This document shows, one piece after another, positions 1 to 12,018 of a stretch of 64,000 nt of DNA. The notes under the pieces are model-generated. The model was not told the DNA's origin and made no database searches. It saw only the letters and a program-made list of their open reading frames with translations. Position 1 is the stretch's first letter, and each line of letters opens with the position of its first letter. The position numbers and the translations under genes were made by a program. The DNA comes from Udeniomyces pyricola (Eukaryota > Basidiomycota > Tremellomycetes > Cystofilobasidiales > Mrakiaceae), in contig BCIK01000009.1 of NCBI GenBank assembly GCA_039545295.1, forward strand, positions 767,859 through 831,858, read 5' to 3'.

Positions 1-3000
1 CCCCCTTCCTCGTCCTCCTTACCCCCATCCCCCTCCTCCTCCTCCATCCCTTCCTCCTCTCTAAACCCATCCCTTCCAAACCCCTCCTTTTTCCCACCCC
101 AACCCCTTCCGACGCCGAAAAAGTGTCGGTCCGAGAGCAACGGCGCATTCGTTCGAGGACTTCCTGATTTGGTCAAATCCGTCGTCGTCGTCGTCCGGGG
201 ATCGTTGGGTCCAGGTGAAGAGAATGGCAACGACGACGACGACGATGACGGAGCAAAAGAAGAAGAAGAAGAAGAAGAAGAAGAAGAAGAAGAAGAAGAA
301 GAAGAAGAAGCGGAAATCGCCGTTCGTCTCGGTGAATCATACGTTGCTTCCGATGCGAAATCATCCGATACCACCGTCGCAGCCATGCCGCCGCCACGGT
401 GAGAAGAAACAGTAGCAGCAGCAGCAGCCGCCATCGACGGTGAGAAGCCGAGGGTATAATCATAGAGGTTCGCCGTCGTCGGAGGGAGTCGTTGAGCAGA
501 ATAAGGTAACGGAACATTCACTGGGTTTGTATCGGTCATGGTCGTCGGAGTGGGTGGAGTAAGAGGACCACCAGAGGAAGTGGGCGTTCCAGAAGAAGCA
601 GAAGAAGAAGAAGAAGAAGAAGAAGAAGAAGGAGATTCCCAGGATCGGACGATCATAGGTAACGGGTTGTGGCGTCGGCGTCGGGAAGGACGGGCGGGAT
701 GCGATGATCCGGTCGTTGATGTCGTCGTCGTGGTGCAAGAAGAAGAAGAAGACGAAGCCGAAGACAGACTTGGGAAGTCGGTAGGAGAAGTAGCCGTCCC
801 AGCAGTAGCAGCAGCAGCATCGAGAAGAGGGATAAGCGTCAACGAACTGGCCGAGGTAGACGAACCAGAGCCAGGAGGAGGGAGAGGAGGAGCGGGGGAG
901 GTCATTTGGGTCAACCGAGAGAGTGCGCGTTTGTAAGCAAAGATCTCATCGGCGCCTGTGAAGAGAGCGAGGTTAGAGAACGCGCCCCCTCCTCCTCCTC
1001 CACTTCTGCTACTGCTGCTACTACTTGAAGTTTTGGCGGGACTAGAAGAGGTAGTGATATTGGGATCAGATTGGGAAGATGTGCCGGCTTGATCACCCTC
1101 CTCCTGGTTGTAAACCGACACGTTCGGTCTCGTCGGTTCGTCCATCTCCTTCTGCATCTCCGACAGCGCTTCTGCCAGCAACGGATCCACTTCCTGGTGG
1201 CTCTGGTGGGGATCGTTCGATGAAGCGGTAGTGGTAGCGGCAGCATCGGGGAAGAAGAGCGAGCTGAGAGGGGTCGTGGAGTGGATGTGAAGCGTGGTTT
1301 GGGATTCGTAGAGAGCGTCGAGAAGGTTAATGAGTCGACGAGCTTGGTTCTTCATGGAGGTCTTGATGGGAGGGACTGAGAGAAAGAGAGAGAGAGAGAG
1401 AGAGAGCGGTCGAGAACCATCGTTTGATAAAGTAAGTTGGGCAGAAGAGATGAGATAGGACGAAACCCACAGACAAATGCGAATGCAAGAAGAAGAAGAA
1501 AGAAAAAGAAAAAAAAAAAGACGAACCGTCAGAGAGAAAGACATGACTGTACGTCGATGCAATCGATAAGTAATCTGCTGGACCGAGAGCCTGAAGGGAA
1601 AGCGGACCACACAGGAGAGAAGAAATGATGGACAAGAAAGAAAGCTCGATCAGGCCTTCTGTCCATTTTGTCGATGTCTTCTCCTTTTTTTTTTTCCTCT
1701 CCTTCGCTCCTCGAACATCCTCAACGAGAAAGCAACAACATCAAGGTTCAAGCCTACATCCGAGCCCAACCCAAAGAGCGCAAAAGAAAGAGGCTCGTAC
1801 CGTTTCACATAGTTCCGCAAAGCTGAACCGAGCGTATCGATGCCCTGTCTCGGGACAAACTGGGGTTTGCCGCTGGATTGTCAAGGGTCGGTTGTAGATC
1901 GTCAGCGTCAAGGAGTGAACTGAGAGAGGATGTACATCGGTCAATGATGGGAGAAGACAGGAATGGGGGGATAAATATTGAAGGGGGAGGAGGAAGTAAA
2001 AGGGGCGAGAGAAGACAGACGAGCAAGGATTCGAGCCAAAAAGGAAAGTCGAAATCAACGACGTCAGAATCGTGGTGAGGTTAGCCTGTAAAAGAGAGAG
2101 AGAAAGCCAGAGAGAGAAGAAGAAAAAAAATAAAGAAAGAAAAAAAGACAAAGTGAACGAACCTGGAAGGTCCTTAATCGCTAGTTTCCATTCATCTTCC
2201 CAAACCCTCCTCCCTTTCCCTCTCAAAGACTGATCGCCCTCCTTTTCTTCCGTTTCCACGATCCAACTCCCTCCATGCCCACTTTCCCCTTCGGCGCCTC
2301 TCCAATCCCTCCCTCCATCCACCTCCACCACCTCACACCTCCCTTTCAAACTCGCCAAAAAACTCTCGATACGTTTCCTCTGAACGCCTTGGGTGTAGAG
2401 ATCATCTGGCATCCGATTCGACGTCGCGAGAATGACCCCCCCAAGTCGCCAGTAATGCGTGAGGACGTCTCGGAGGATCGAAGCCGATGCAACGTCAGTC
2501 AGTTGGAGCTCGTCAAACAGAATCAACCAGCCTTCCGTTAAGATCAGACGTTTCGCCACGCGGAACGAGAGTTCATCGTCCCGCGTCGTCGTCGTCGTCC
2601 CGCTCCCAGAGGCTGAAGGAGTCGTCGTCGAAGAAGAAGCAGAAGAAGCAGAAGAAGGGAGTCCGGTGCTTTCGTATCTTCCACCGGCAAAGACGGCTTT
2701 CCACCCAGTCGAGAGCGCTTTAGCCTGCTGTTCGTCCTTGACGACGGGCGTCGATCGGAGCAAGAGCGATTCTTGGTGGAGGAGATGGTAGAGGTGAAGG
2801 AGGAAGGAATGGTAATGTCGACGCATCTTGCCTTTGACCGCGAGGTTGTCGAATAAGAGATCGAGAAGGAAAGTCTACCCGGGGCGCGGGGTGGGAGGGT
2901 GGGGGAAGGGGGAAAGAATGATTAAGTGAATAAGCGTTTTTCTTTTTTTTTCTTTTATTGTTTCCATCCGTGATCTTTCTGAACTTCGTGGTTCGAATTC

Positions 3001-4015
3001 CTCCGGTTTCCCCTTCCTCACTCAGTCCTAACCCTCAGACACCGTATGTAATCCAACACGACAAGGAGAGTACGAACCTTGCCTGAGCCTGGCGGACCAA
3101 TCAGCATGATTCCCTTTGGGCTCGGCAACGCCGCCAACTCTTCTTCGACGCTCAAGATCCGAACGACTTGAAGACGTTCTTCTTCTTCGATGCTAGGCTT
3201 GGCGGGCGTTTGTTTGAAGGGCCACCAAGGGAAGGTAGGTAAGGAGGAAGAAGGTGAAGAAGAGGAAGGGAGAGGTGGGAGAGGAAGGGTTGTATGGAGT
3301 AGATGGGGAGAAGGTGTGTAGGTTGAGAGGATGCGATGGAGGGATCGCAGCTAGTAAATGGATGGATAGATGTGCATATCGAGAGAGAGACAGAGAGAGC
3401 AGAGCAGAACGTCGGAAAAAAAAGAAAGAGTTGAGGCGGAGGATGAGCAAAAGAGTTGGAGACATGATCAGCGTTAGTTAATCGTAATCAGATGAGGACG
3501 ATGATCAGACGCAAGCGACAAAGTGATCGTTGACGATGACGATACAAGGTTCATCATCCTCGGACCATCATCAACGTCCTACGTCTTTTCCCTCTTGGCA
3601 TGTAGTCATCCCTTCCTCTTATACAAAAATGAAACGAACCCAAACTGACCTGAACGACGGCGCGAACTTGACTTTCGTCCCACTTGATCTCGCCCTTTTC
3701 GACTTGGGCGCGGTAGATCTCGAGGAGGTCTGGGATACGTTGCTTCGTCGTCGAAGCAGTATGAGGAGCACCAGCAGTGGAAGAAGTAACCGACGGCGAT
3801 GATGATGATGATGACGATGTCGGACTCGAACTCATCGTCGAGGAAGAATGCAAAGGCGAACGAGAAGAAAAGGCTCGATGAGCCGCGAGGGTACAGCAGA
3901 GGTTGGAAGAAGCAGAGCGAACGAGGACGAGTCTTATAGGGGATCGGTGAGGAAAGCAGAGAGGACGGATCGACGAGGGGGAGGAGGAGGGAACGAGGGG
4001 AATGGACCGAAGCAT
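1..4015 (-). CDS. AFG1: AFG1-family mitochondrial AAA-type ATPase, 3' end beyond the window
   Basis: Spliced model with exons 4015-3650, 3350-3078, 2874-2163, 1919-1801, 1590-1527 and 1375 to below 1. All junctions are GT..AG and in frame. AFG1/LACE1 proteins are inner-membrane ATPases linked to quality control of mitochondrially encoded cytochrome oxidase subunits. The N-terminus is Arg/Ser-rich and lacks acidic residues, as expected for a presequence. Walker A (GPPGSGKT, about residues 206-214) is split by intron 2. Walker B (LILFDEL) lies near 330 and the sensor ATSNR near 365. The family's conserved end block (FTGADEIFAYKRALSRL) is encoded around 960-912. After it the frame stays open for about 300 more codons, Ser-rich with poly-Ser, to the window edge; most relatives stop soon after this block. 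The family call is very safe. The tail is read directly from the open frame, but its end is not seen. Confidence 0.9.
255..311. repeat. (GAA)n microsatellite inside the AFG1 last exon
   Basis: A near-perfect GAA triplet run. In the AFG1 frame on the minus strand it reads as a poly-serine run. A second GAA block lies at 595-631 in the same exon. Because the run is a multiple of three it can vary in length without breaking the frame. Confidence 0.85.
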
Positions 4016-4376
4016 GGTCGGCCGAGGAGAGAATACGATGGGACAGAAAGCCGAATGAGAAGTCTAGAAGTCGGATGGTTAATGGTTGTCAGGATGGATA
4101 GATCGATTGGGGGGGATCCATAAAAGAACGGACGAATGACCATGGCAGGTCGGATCGTAAAGACTACACATCGATCACCACCCACGTCACCGGCCTCCAT
4201 CGGTCACCCCGTCGGACTCAGCCGGACATGTTTCATTCTTTCTTGAGAGAAAAACACGTTTATATTATATCCATCAACACTAGTTGGCAGTCCATGTCTA
4301 TAGTACTGTTCTATCTCAACCCAGTTCTTCATGTTCCAACCACCTACCATCATCCTCATCCACCATCCATCAACAT
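4016..4376. other. Spacer between HIBADH-like stop and AFG1 start
   Basis: About 360 bases separating two minus-strand genes in tandem. It must hold the AFG1 promoter and the 3' end of the upstream gene. I see no gene or clear motif in it. Confidence 0.5.
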
Positions 4377-6229
4377 TTACTGGATTTCCTCCGACGCATG
4401 CATCAACTCCGCATTCTCCTTCAACCACTCGTACACCACCGAGAAATCCCTCCCCTTCTTTGCTTCCTCATCGCACACGTTCTCGTACAACAACGCAGCG
4501 TTGTACGCCAATGGCAACGGCGCATTCGAAGCCAGACCGGCGTTGAGTGCGAGTTTGACGTCGGAGAGGACATGGGAACTTGGGAAAGGATGGGCCGGTG
4601 GGGACTGGGTCAAGGGAGAGTTGTGGGAGGAAGACCAGGATTGGGCTGTTTCGAACATCAAAAGGAGAAGAGCGAGGAGTTGTCCATTGGGGAAAAGAAA
4701 AATAAGGGGAAAAAAGATTAAAAGGAAAAAATCAAGATGAGTTGAGTTTTATACAGATATACACGTATATGTATATAGTAGATCGATGAGACGGAAGGAT
4801 CTTGATCTTTCTCGACTCAACCCCGACTCCTCCATCTCGCTTTTCCTTCCATCTGATTTCCTTTTATTTAAAGAGGAGACAGATCAATGAGACGAGTAGG
4901 ATCCAGCGAAGAACAGACCTGAAGACGAGTTGATGACGGCCGAGAGGAGGTCAGAATCCAGACCGAGTTTGGAGCCGAGCAAGAGACCTTCAGAAATGGC
5001 AATCTGATTAAGGGATGAAATCATGCTGTAACANANAANAAAAAAAAAAAAAAAAAAAAAAACAACAAGAAGAAGAAGAAGAAAAAAGAAAACAAGAAGC
5101 CATAAAGGTGGGTAGTAATGATGAGCGTTTGGAGAGAAGCCAACTTATGTCTTTCACACACACGCATATATATGGTTGTTCCTTTCACCTGATGATGACT
5201 TTGGAAGCGAGTCCCGAGCCCGAAGGACCGCATCGGGTCACTCTGGACGGCGATGCCAGAGCCAGCAGGAAGGGGAGGACGGCCTTGTATAGTTCGGGAC
5301 TGGAACCGATGAGGAAGTTCAGGTTGGCAGATTGGGCTTGACGAGGACCTGGAACGTCGCGGATGGGTCAAAACGAAAGAGGGAAGGGGAAGGAGGGGGG
5401 GGGGGGGGGGGNGGAAGGAAAGACAGGTCAGTTGTCAGGGGTTATTCTTCTGTTGTCTTCTTGGATGCGAGAGGGAGGATATACTGGGAGACACAATCAA
5501 CATTATAATGGAGAGAGAGAGAACTCACTACCAATGACGGGAGCATCGACCATAGCTGCCTTGAGATTCGTCTGCTCTGCCATTTGCTTAGCGACGCTCT
5601 TCCCAACCTCGACGTCATGCGTCGTCATATCGACGCAAAGCGTTTCGATGCCATTCGGAAGATGGGCTGAAGGTGGAAAGGTATGACCTTTGAGCGAGGT
5701 TAGGATCGAGGTTGGGGGAAGGAGGTAGACGGATTGGACCTCGGCCGAGGAAGGGAGGGAAGTGAAGATGGTCGAGGAGAAATTAGCAGCTCTGTTAGGG
5801 ATGAAAGCAAGGACACAGGTCTAAAAATGGTTAGTTGAAGAAAATCCAGATGCGAAACGTGAACAGAACCAAACACGAAAAGAACAAGACACCCCCCAAC
5901 CAAAAGAAAAAAGAACCAAAACCCCAAATTCAATCGGCGACGCACTCAGCACCGGATCCGACCCTCTTGATTCGCTTCACAAACGCCTCTCCTCCACCCC
6001 CGGGGACAGCCTCGCTCAGGCCGTGCATGAACAAGGCAAAGTTGGCGTCGTTGGGTTCGCAGACGACGAGGTCGCCGCTCGGTTTGCCGTCGAGGGATGA
6101 TGGGTTGTTGGCGATAGGGTTGCGGAGGAAGAGGTTGGTTGCCATGGGCCGTCCGAGGGAACCGAGGCCGATGAAGGCGAGGGAGTTGGAGCGGCGGGCA
6201 GGAGAGAGAAGAGAGAGGGATGGACGCAT
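4377..6229 (-). CDS. 3-hydroxyisobutyrate dehydrogenase-family protein with altered active-site residues
   Basis: Exons 6229-5946, 5791-5532, 5348-5189, 5025-4919 and 4645-4377, all in frame. The fold is that of NAD(P)-dependent beta-hydroxyacid dehydrogenases, whose valine-pathway member oxidises 3-hydroxyisobutyrate in mitochondria. An N-terminal Rossmann motif (FIGLGSLGRPMATNL) follows a short Arg/Ser-rich leader that could be a presequence. An in-frame ATG 13 codons upstream (6268) is an alternative start. The substrate motif DAPVSGG reads DAPVIGP. The catalytic Lys is kept (GSGLASKV), but the Asn four residues later in the usual AKxxNN motif is Ser. The C-terminal block (PLPLAYNAALLYENV, then DFSVVYEWL) matches the family. 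The fold call is firm. The enzymatic activity is doubtful because of the substitutions, so I give no gene symbol. Confidence 0.83.
5384..5412. repeat. Poly-G run with an N, in an intron
   Basis: A homopurine stretch with about 15 consecutive G and one N, inside intron 2 of the HIBADH-like gene. The N suggests an unresolved homopolymer length. A second ambiguous stretch (5035-5062, poly-A with Ns) sits in intron 3, just upstream of an acceptor. Confidence 0.8.
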
Positions 6230-6881
6230 GGTATGGAGGGGAGATCTGAATGGGTAAGATGAATGCAAGACTATCAGCAGGAGCAGGAGCAGGAGCAGCA
6301 GCAGGAATCAGTTGAGCGAGAAACGGACGCGTCTGTCGCGTCGAGCGCGCGAGCGAAACGCCCAACGTACAACCCACATCGACCTGGTTTTTTTTTTTCT
6401 CCTTCATTTTATTTTCACTCTTACACTGCTAGGTGGTATCGTGTCTGGCTTCGAGTAATTACACCCATCCTTTTGGGGGCCAAGAACAAGATATATCAAC
6501 TTGGCAACTGGATATGTTGATGTTGAGGTATAGTTAGACTGACTGTATTACATATATATATATATATATATATGTCGACTTGTGTGGACGTGCTGATATT
6601 CCCCCCACTGGAAACGCGCCCAACATCCAACTTGCATCTCGCACCGTCTGCCCCTCTCACCCCTTCTCTCCCTCTACACTCAATCACTCACGCTCCCTCC
6701 CGTAAGCGTGTCTTGTTCCTCTTCTCCCCTTGTTTCCATCTTGACAGTCACATTTGTTAACCTACTGGACCGTACAACATACTCATTCACTCCCAACCCA
6801 CCCATGCCCGCCTTCCCATCGTGCACGGACCTCGCTTTCTCTCTTTCCCATCTTTCCTTTCCTTGACCAGTAACCAACATC
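6230..6881. promoter_or_regulatory. Divergent promoter region, HIBADH-like / ERG19
   Basis: About 650 bases between two divergent start codons. It contains a (TA)n run at 6552-6573 and a pyrimidine-rich stretch just before the ERG19 start. No other gene is seen. That it acts as a shared promoter is inferred from gene orientation. Confidence 0.5.
6552..6573. repeat. (TA)11 dinucleotide repeat
   Basis: A perfect alternating TA tract in the divergent spacer upstream of ERG19. It could supply a TATA-like element, but a simple microsatellite explains it equally well. Confidence 0.85.
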
Positions 6882-8661
6882 ATGGTCCACTCTGCCACGA
6901 CGTCTGCTCCCGTCAACATTGCTTGCATCAAGGTACGTATCCGTACATCTTGTATCCGTCTGGGTGAGGGGTGATGGCTCAAAGGGCAAGAGTTCAACAT
7001 CGAGGCGGCAAGGTGGACGAGGAAAGAACGGGGAGCGAGACGCGTACAAGGGAATCGAACGAGTTTGGACAAAAGAAACAGAGCCAAGAGAGAGAGAGAG
7101 AGAGCTTTTTTCCTTTCTTTGTTTCTTCTTCTTTTTTTTTCTCTTTGCTTGTGTCTTGGTCTAATCCTTCATATTCCCACTAGAACTCACGCCAGATACC
7201 ATCTCCTCTCATCTCCCATGCCTTACTCTCACCCCTTTTTACACTCTCATTTCCATCCCAACCTTCAGTACTGGGGCAAACGCGACACGTCCCTCATCCT
7301 TCCCACCAACTCCTCCCTCTCCGTCACGCTCGACCAAGACCACCTTCGTTCCACCACTTCTTCCGCCTGCGACCCTTCCTTTGATCACGACCGACTCTGG
7401 CTCAACGGGATCGAAGAGGAGATCAAGACCGGAGGCAGGTTGGACGTCTGCATCAGGGAGATGAAGAAGTTGAGGAAAGAGGTCGAGGATAAGGATATCA
7501 ATGCGGAAAAGGTACGTTTCTTTTTCTTTTCTTTCTTACGTCACACAGTGGGGGTGGGGTAGGAAAGTTTGTCCATAGGGGGAATTTGATGATGGTGATG
7601 ATGAAGAGGAGGGATTTTTAAGTTTGATTCACCGTTCAAACCCATCAACTTGATCTGACGATGCCGTCTTCTTTCTCTTGCCCCTTTCGTCTCTCCCCCG
7701 TCCCCCTCTCCCTCTCTCTCCCTTTTCCTTTGTTCAGTTCTCAACTTACCCAGTCCACCTTGCCTCATTCAACAACTTCCCTACCGCTGCCGGATTGGCC
7801 TCGTCGGCCTCCGGTCTCGCCGCCCTGGTCTCTTCCCTCGCTGCGCTTTACGCTCTCCCCCATTCACCCTCGACCCTCTCCCTGATTGCCCGTCAAGGAT
7901 CCGGCTCGGCGTGTCGTTCGCTCTTTGGTGGATTCGTCGCTTGGCAAATGGGAACGGACCCGACTGGATCCGATTCCCTTGCGATTCAAGTCGCTCCTCG
8001 AGAACACTGGCCGAGCCTTCACGCCCTCATCTGCGTCGTCTCGGACGAGAAGAAGACGACGGCTTCGACCGCTGGCATGCAAGCGACGGTCCAAACGTCA
8101 AGCCTCCTTCAAGATCGAATCGATCGAATCGTACCCGATCGCATGAACGCCATCACGAAAGCCATCTTGGCCAAGGACTTTGATGCCTTTGCCGAATTGA
8201 CGATGAAGGATTCCAACCAGTTCCATGCCGTTTGCCTCGATACGTTCCCTCCCATCTTTTACCTCAACGACGTCTCGAAAGCAATCATGGCTGTCGTTTC
8301 GGAGTTGAACCGGGTGTCGCTCGCGAAAGGGGAAGGATACGTTGGAGCGTATACGTTTGATGCCGGACCGAACGCCGTCATCTACGCCGAGGAACGACAC
8401 ATGAAGGAAATCATTCGCTTGATCCAATCTTACTTCCCTCTCGGCCAGAGCTTTGAGAACCCGTTCGGGTTGGACTTGTCGAATGAGGGGAGCGAAGAAG
8501 GCGTGACGAGGGAGGGGTTCAAGACGAATGTGAGCCCGAAATGGGAACAAGGGAAAGTTGCGAGGTTGATCCATACGAGGATCGGGGATGGACCGAGGGT
8601 GTTGGCGAAGGATGAGAGTTTGTTGGGTGAGGATGGAAAGCCGCTGAAGGTTGTGGGATAG
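6882..8661 (+). CDS. ERG19: Diphosphomevalonate decarboxylase
   Basis: Exons 6882-6932, 7269-7511 and 7738-8661, all phase 0, giving 405 residues, the usual size for the fungal enzyme. It carries out the ATP-dependent decarboxylation of mevalonate diphosphate to isopentenyl diphosphate, the last step of the mevalonate part of sterol biosynthesis, in the cytosol. It belongs to the GHMP kinase superfamily. Visible signatures are the N-terminal APVNIACIK joined across intron 1 to YWGKRD, the NNFPTAAGLASSASG loop near residue 110, the phosphate-binding GSGSACRSLFGG near 150, and FDAGPNAV late in the protein. The start is the first ATG before the conserved block. Both introns have the donor GTACGT. 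No oddities. Confidence 0.96.
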
Positions 8662-9535
8662 AGGGCAAGTTAGGAATTTTCTAGAGGTTTTTTCTTTCTA
8701 TTCATATTTATGGTGTAGACGTTAATTAAGGCAAAAGGATCATAGGTGTCGATTGATGGGTCGGATCGAAGGGTCGCCTGGCGGGTGGAGGAGGAGGAGG
8801 GGGGAAGAAGGCTAGATGTCATGTCAGCTTTATCAGTTGGTTTACATGATCAACGTATTACTACTGCTTAGAGATAGAAATCTTGTTGAGGGAGGAAGGA
8901 GGAAAGAGGGTCGAAGGATCAGCGCTACAGAAGAGGTGACAAATATATATCCCTCCTGATCGTGTGTGTGTGTTTTTGTATGTGTGTAGAGGGTGGTACA
9001 AAGGGGTTGTGGATGGTTTCGTTTCGTCTTCAACACTGTCATTTAAGGGTTAATTTCGCTTTATATATATAACTTTCTTCTTCGTTTTTTTTTGTGTTTT
9101 GTTATTTCCTGCTCTTTTTTCGTTTTTTTTTCTTTTTTTTTTGAGACGAAACGGATTGTTTACGAAGGAAAAAAAAAACTTGGGACAATGGATAGATAAC
9201 GAATGTACAACTATTGGACAACCCCCAAGCAAAGGAACCCCAAACTGAAAGAAGAAGAAAAAAAGAAAGTGAAAAAAGAAAGAAAGAAAAACAGAACGAG
9301 CTACCATTGGAGGTCCGTATGAACCGTCTTGGTTGGGTTGGGGGGCAGGGGCAGGGGCAGGGGAGGGGAGGGGAGGGGGAGGATTCACTTTTTGGCTGAT
9401 TTACTATTATTCACCGAGAGGTTCTGGTCGTTGCTTATACGAAGCAGAGCTGAAAGGGGGAGATCGATGAAGGAAAGGGGAGGATGAGGGGAAGTGTCTC
9501 GAGATCAGTTTTTTTTTAATTTTATTTTTCGTCCT
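8662..9535. other. Convergent intergenic region, ERG19 / nucleoside hydrolase
   Basis: Shared 3' region. It contains T-rich and A-rich tracts around 9080-9290 and a G-rich imperfect repeat (GGGGCA / GGGGA units) at 9340-9382. I see no credible gene. Confidence 0.5.
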
Positions 9536-9787
9536 CTAAGCGGGAGGACTGGTAGTGGTCGTGGTAGTGGAGGTGGCAATTTTTTTCTCGACGCTTGAGA
9601 CGCAATCGAGGAAGAGTTGCCAGAAGCCTGGGTTCTAGAGTAGGGTGTTCGGTCAAGAGGGGGGGAAAGAGAGAGGGGAAAGGTATGTTGAGTACGATAA
9701 CGTACACATCCCGAACCGAAAAGTCAACACCAACACAAGACGAAGAGAAAAGGGAGGAAATATCTCTTTCAAAAAGCTCCATGCCAC

Positions 9788-9819
<32 letters not shown>

Positions 9820-12018
9820 GGAGAGAGGTAAGTTTAAAACCCCGCCAAACTTACGTCCAATTCCTCCAACACAAACGTATTTCCCTTTTCGCCCCTCTTC
9901 ACCTCGCCTTCTTCCCGATCTTTCCCATTCCACACGACCGTTCCGGTTTTCGGCACGTACGATGACCCGGGAACGATTCGGGTCTCTCCGCGTTGAGGTT
10001 CACCTGGGGGCGCGCCGGTGTCGGTTGGGAAGGTGCCGACTTGGAGTTGAGCCCAACGGCCTTGGAAGAGGTCTGGACGGGCAAGCCACTGGATAAACCC
10101 CCCAACCCCACCCCGCCAGAGGATGTGTAGAGGAGGCATGAGAGGTCGGTACTTCGTCAGCATTTTAAGTTTCGGGACTCTTTCCAGTGGACGAAGCGTG
10201 AACAAAGAAAAGAGAGAGAGAGAGGGAGAGAGAGAAAGAAATAGAAGGGACGAGAGGAACGGCATAGATTAAAGAAAAAGAATGACTGACGGCAACACAC
10301 AACGCATCATGTACGGGCGGGCCGGTCTTGAACCCAAACACCTCATCGTACGTCTGTCCAAAGAAACTCAGGAGAGTCGACATCATCCATCTCACATCGC
10401 TCGAACCTCTCTGACGCCAATCTCCCTCCTTCTCTTTTGGCACCTCGCCCGAGGGAGGGTAAAGAAGTTGACGATGGGTTCGTTCGGTAAAGATGGCGGT
10501 ATGGGTGATGTTGAGAGGATCGAGGATGACGGGAGGGAAGGGTTTGGGGCGAAGGATTGCAGCGAGGGAGTAAGGATCGGTGTGGATGTTGAACTCGGAA
10601 GTAGGGGTCCATTGAGGAATACCTGTTGAGAGAGGAAAAGGGAAACAACCGGAAGAGGCTTGAGAACCGCTGCGCACCGAAAGAAGACGAAAATAGGCAG
10701 GAAATAAAAAATAAAAGAAGAAGAAGAAAACTGAAGCCCGTAGCCGACTGGGCACTCACCGAATGCTCCACCCATGACGACCCAACCGGCGACAGCGTCC
10801 TTTACCAGGTCTTCTTCTTGTTTCATCAGCTCCGCCGCATTTGTGCATGGACCGGTGACGACAACCCATGTCTTGTCGCCTTTGCCGTCGGCCCACGCCG
10901 TCCGGATCGCCGAGGCCATACCAGTAACGGCCGTGTTGCTCCCGGCGGGGGTCTTGGAGTAGTGATGTTGGACAGATGGATCGGACAGCGGAGGAAGGAG
11001 CTGAACACCGTCAAGACTACATTATCAGACATGAGCAAACGAAGAGGAGGAAAGTGGAATGATAGATGGCAAGAAAGGCATTTTGCATTCGGAAATCAGT
11101 TTCCAACCAACCAAACAAACATGGACGATTGGCAGTCGGGTTATCACCGGTCGACTCCATTCAACGAGAAGACTTTCCTCTCCCCCCTTTCTTTTCACAT
11201 TGACGCCAAATTTTTATGTGTATCAAGAAACGTCACTCACCCAGAGGCTCCGTGAATCGTCTGAGCTGCAAGCTCATCGAAATGCTCATCGCCAAACGGT
11301 CGCGCTGCCCCTCGATGCAAGGGAATCGATGGGGGCGCCTGGAAGAATGCGAGGAGCGTCGCAGCGTTCCGCGTCGTGTTTTCAAGGGACGAATTGCCGT
11401 TGACCTGTACCCAGAAACATGGATACAAAGAGGTCAGAGAGCGCGGTTTGAGTTAGACTGCCATGAGAAGAGGAAAGGAGTGAGACGTTGAGGGAAGTGC
11501 GCGGGGGGAGGGGAGGAGACGAACCGTTGAGACGCCGAGGAGGTTGATCTCTGGAAGCTCAAGGGCAAGCAAGAGAGCGACAGCATCGTCGTGACCCTGA
11601 AGATGATGAAAGGAAGTGTGAACAAGGCATAAAGAGAGTTGAAAGTGGAGATCAACGATTTTTGTCAGCCAAACGAAGGAAGGAACTGGTCCGGACGAGT
11701 TTGGTTCGGCGAGTACGATGAGAGCTCGTGATGAGGAGATGGATGATGTGGATTGCCAAAGTATGGCCAGCCTAAGGGACCGATAGCAGCGGAACATGAT
11801 GCTCTAGGTGAAAAACCAAAGACGAGAAAACTTTCAAGGAAGTGAAGAGAGTTCTGCTCGTCGTCGGAAGAGTCGGCTCACTCATGCCGGAGGAGCCAGG
11901 ACCCCTCGGCCACTGATACTGTGTGCAAGGAAGGAGGGGGGGGGGGGCATGGGAGATACAGAGAGATCTGACTCACAGGATCGCAATCGAGCCAGACATT
12001 TTTAGAAGGAGCGGACAT
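9536..12018 (-). CDS. Inosine/uridine-preferring nucleoside hydrolase
   Basis: Exons 12018-11977, 11596-11525, 11404-11241, 11016-10760, 10622-10291, 10151-9855 and 9634-9536, giving 420 residues. Members cleave the N-glycosidic bond of purine and pyrimidine nucleosides in salvage. The calcium-binding signature DCDPGHDDA (residues 11-19) is complete but split by intron 1. Further family blocks are NGNSSLENTTRNA, VTGPCTNAAEL, SEFNIHTDP and GPPVHDALCVA, which carries the late conserved His/Asp. The last exon gives NPGFWQLFLDCV, a typical C-terminal helix, followed by a Thr-rich end. If the last intron is not spliced, a stop arrives six codons after the donor (at 9834-9836). Longer than yeast Urh1 because of inserted loops. 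Substrate preference cannot be read from the sequence. Confidence 0.9.
9791..9828. repeat. (AG)n tract
   Basis: A GA/AG dinucleotide repeat inside the last intron of the nucleoside hydrolase. On the coding strand it is a CT tract upstream of the last exon. Confidence 0.8.

Noticed and set aside
169..402. Plus-strand poly-Glu open frame
   Set aside because: Created by the GAA repeat; the minus-strand AFG1 exon explains the region.
2990..3001. GGTTCGAATTCC, like a tRNA B box
   Set aside because: It lies in an AFG1 intron without an A box or cloverleaf pairing nearby.
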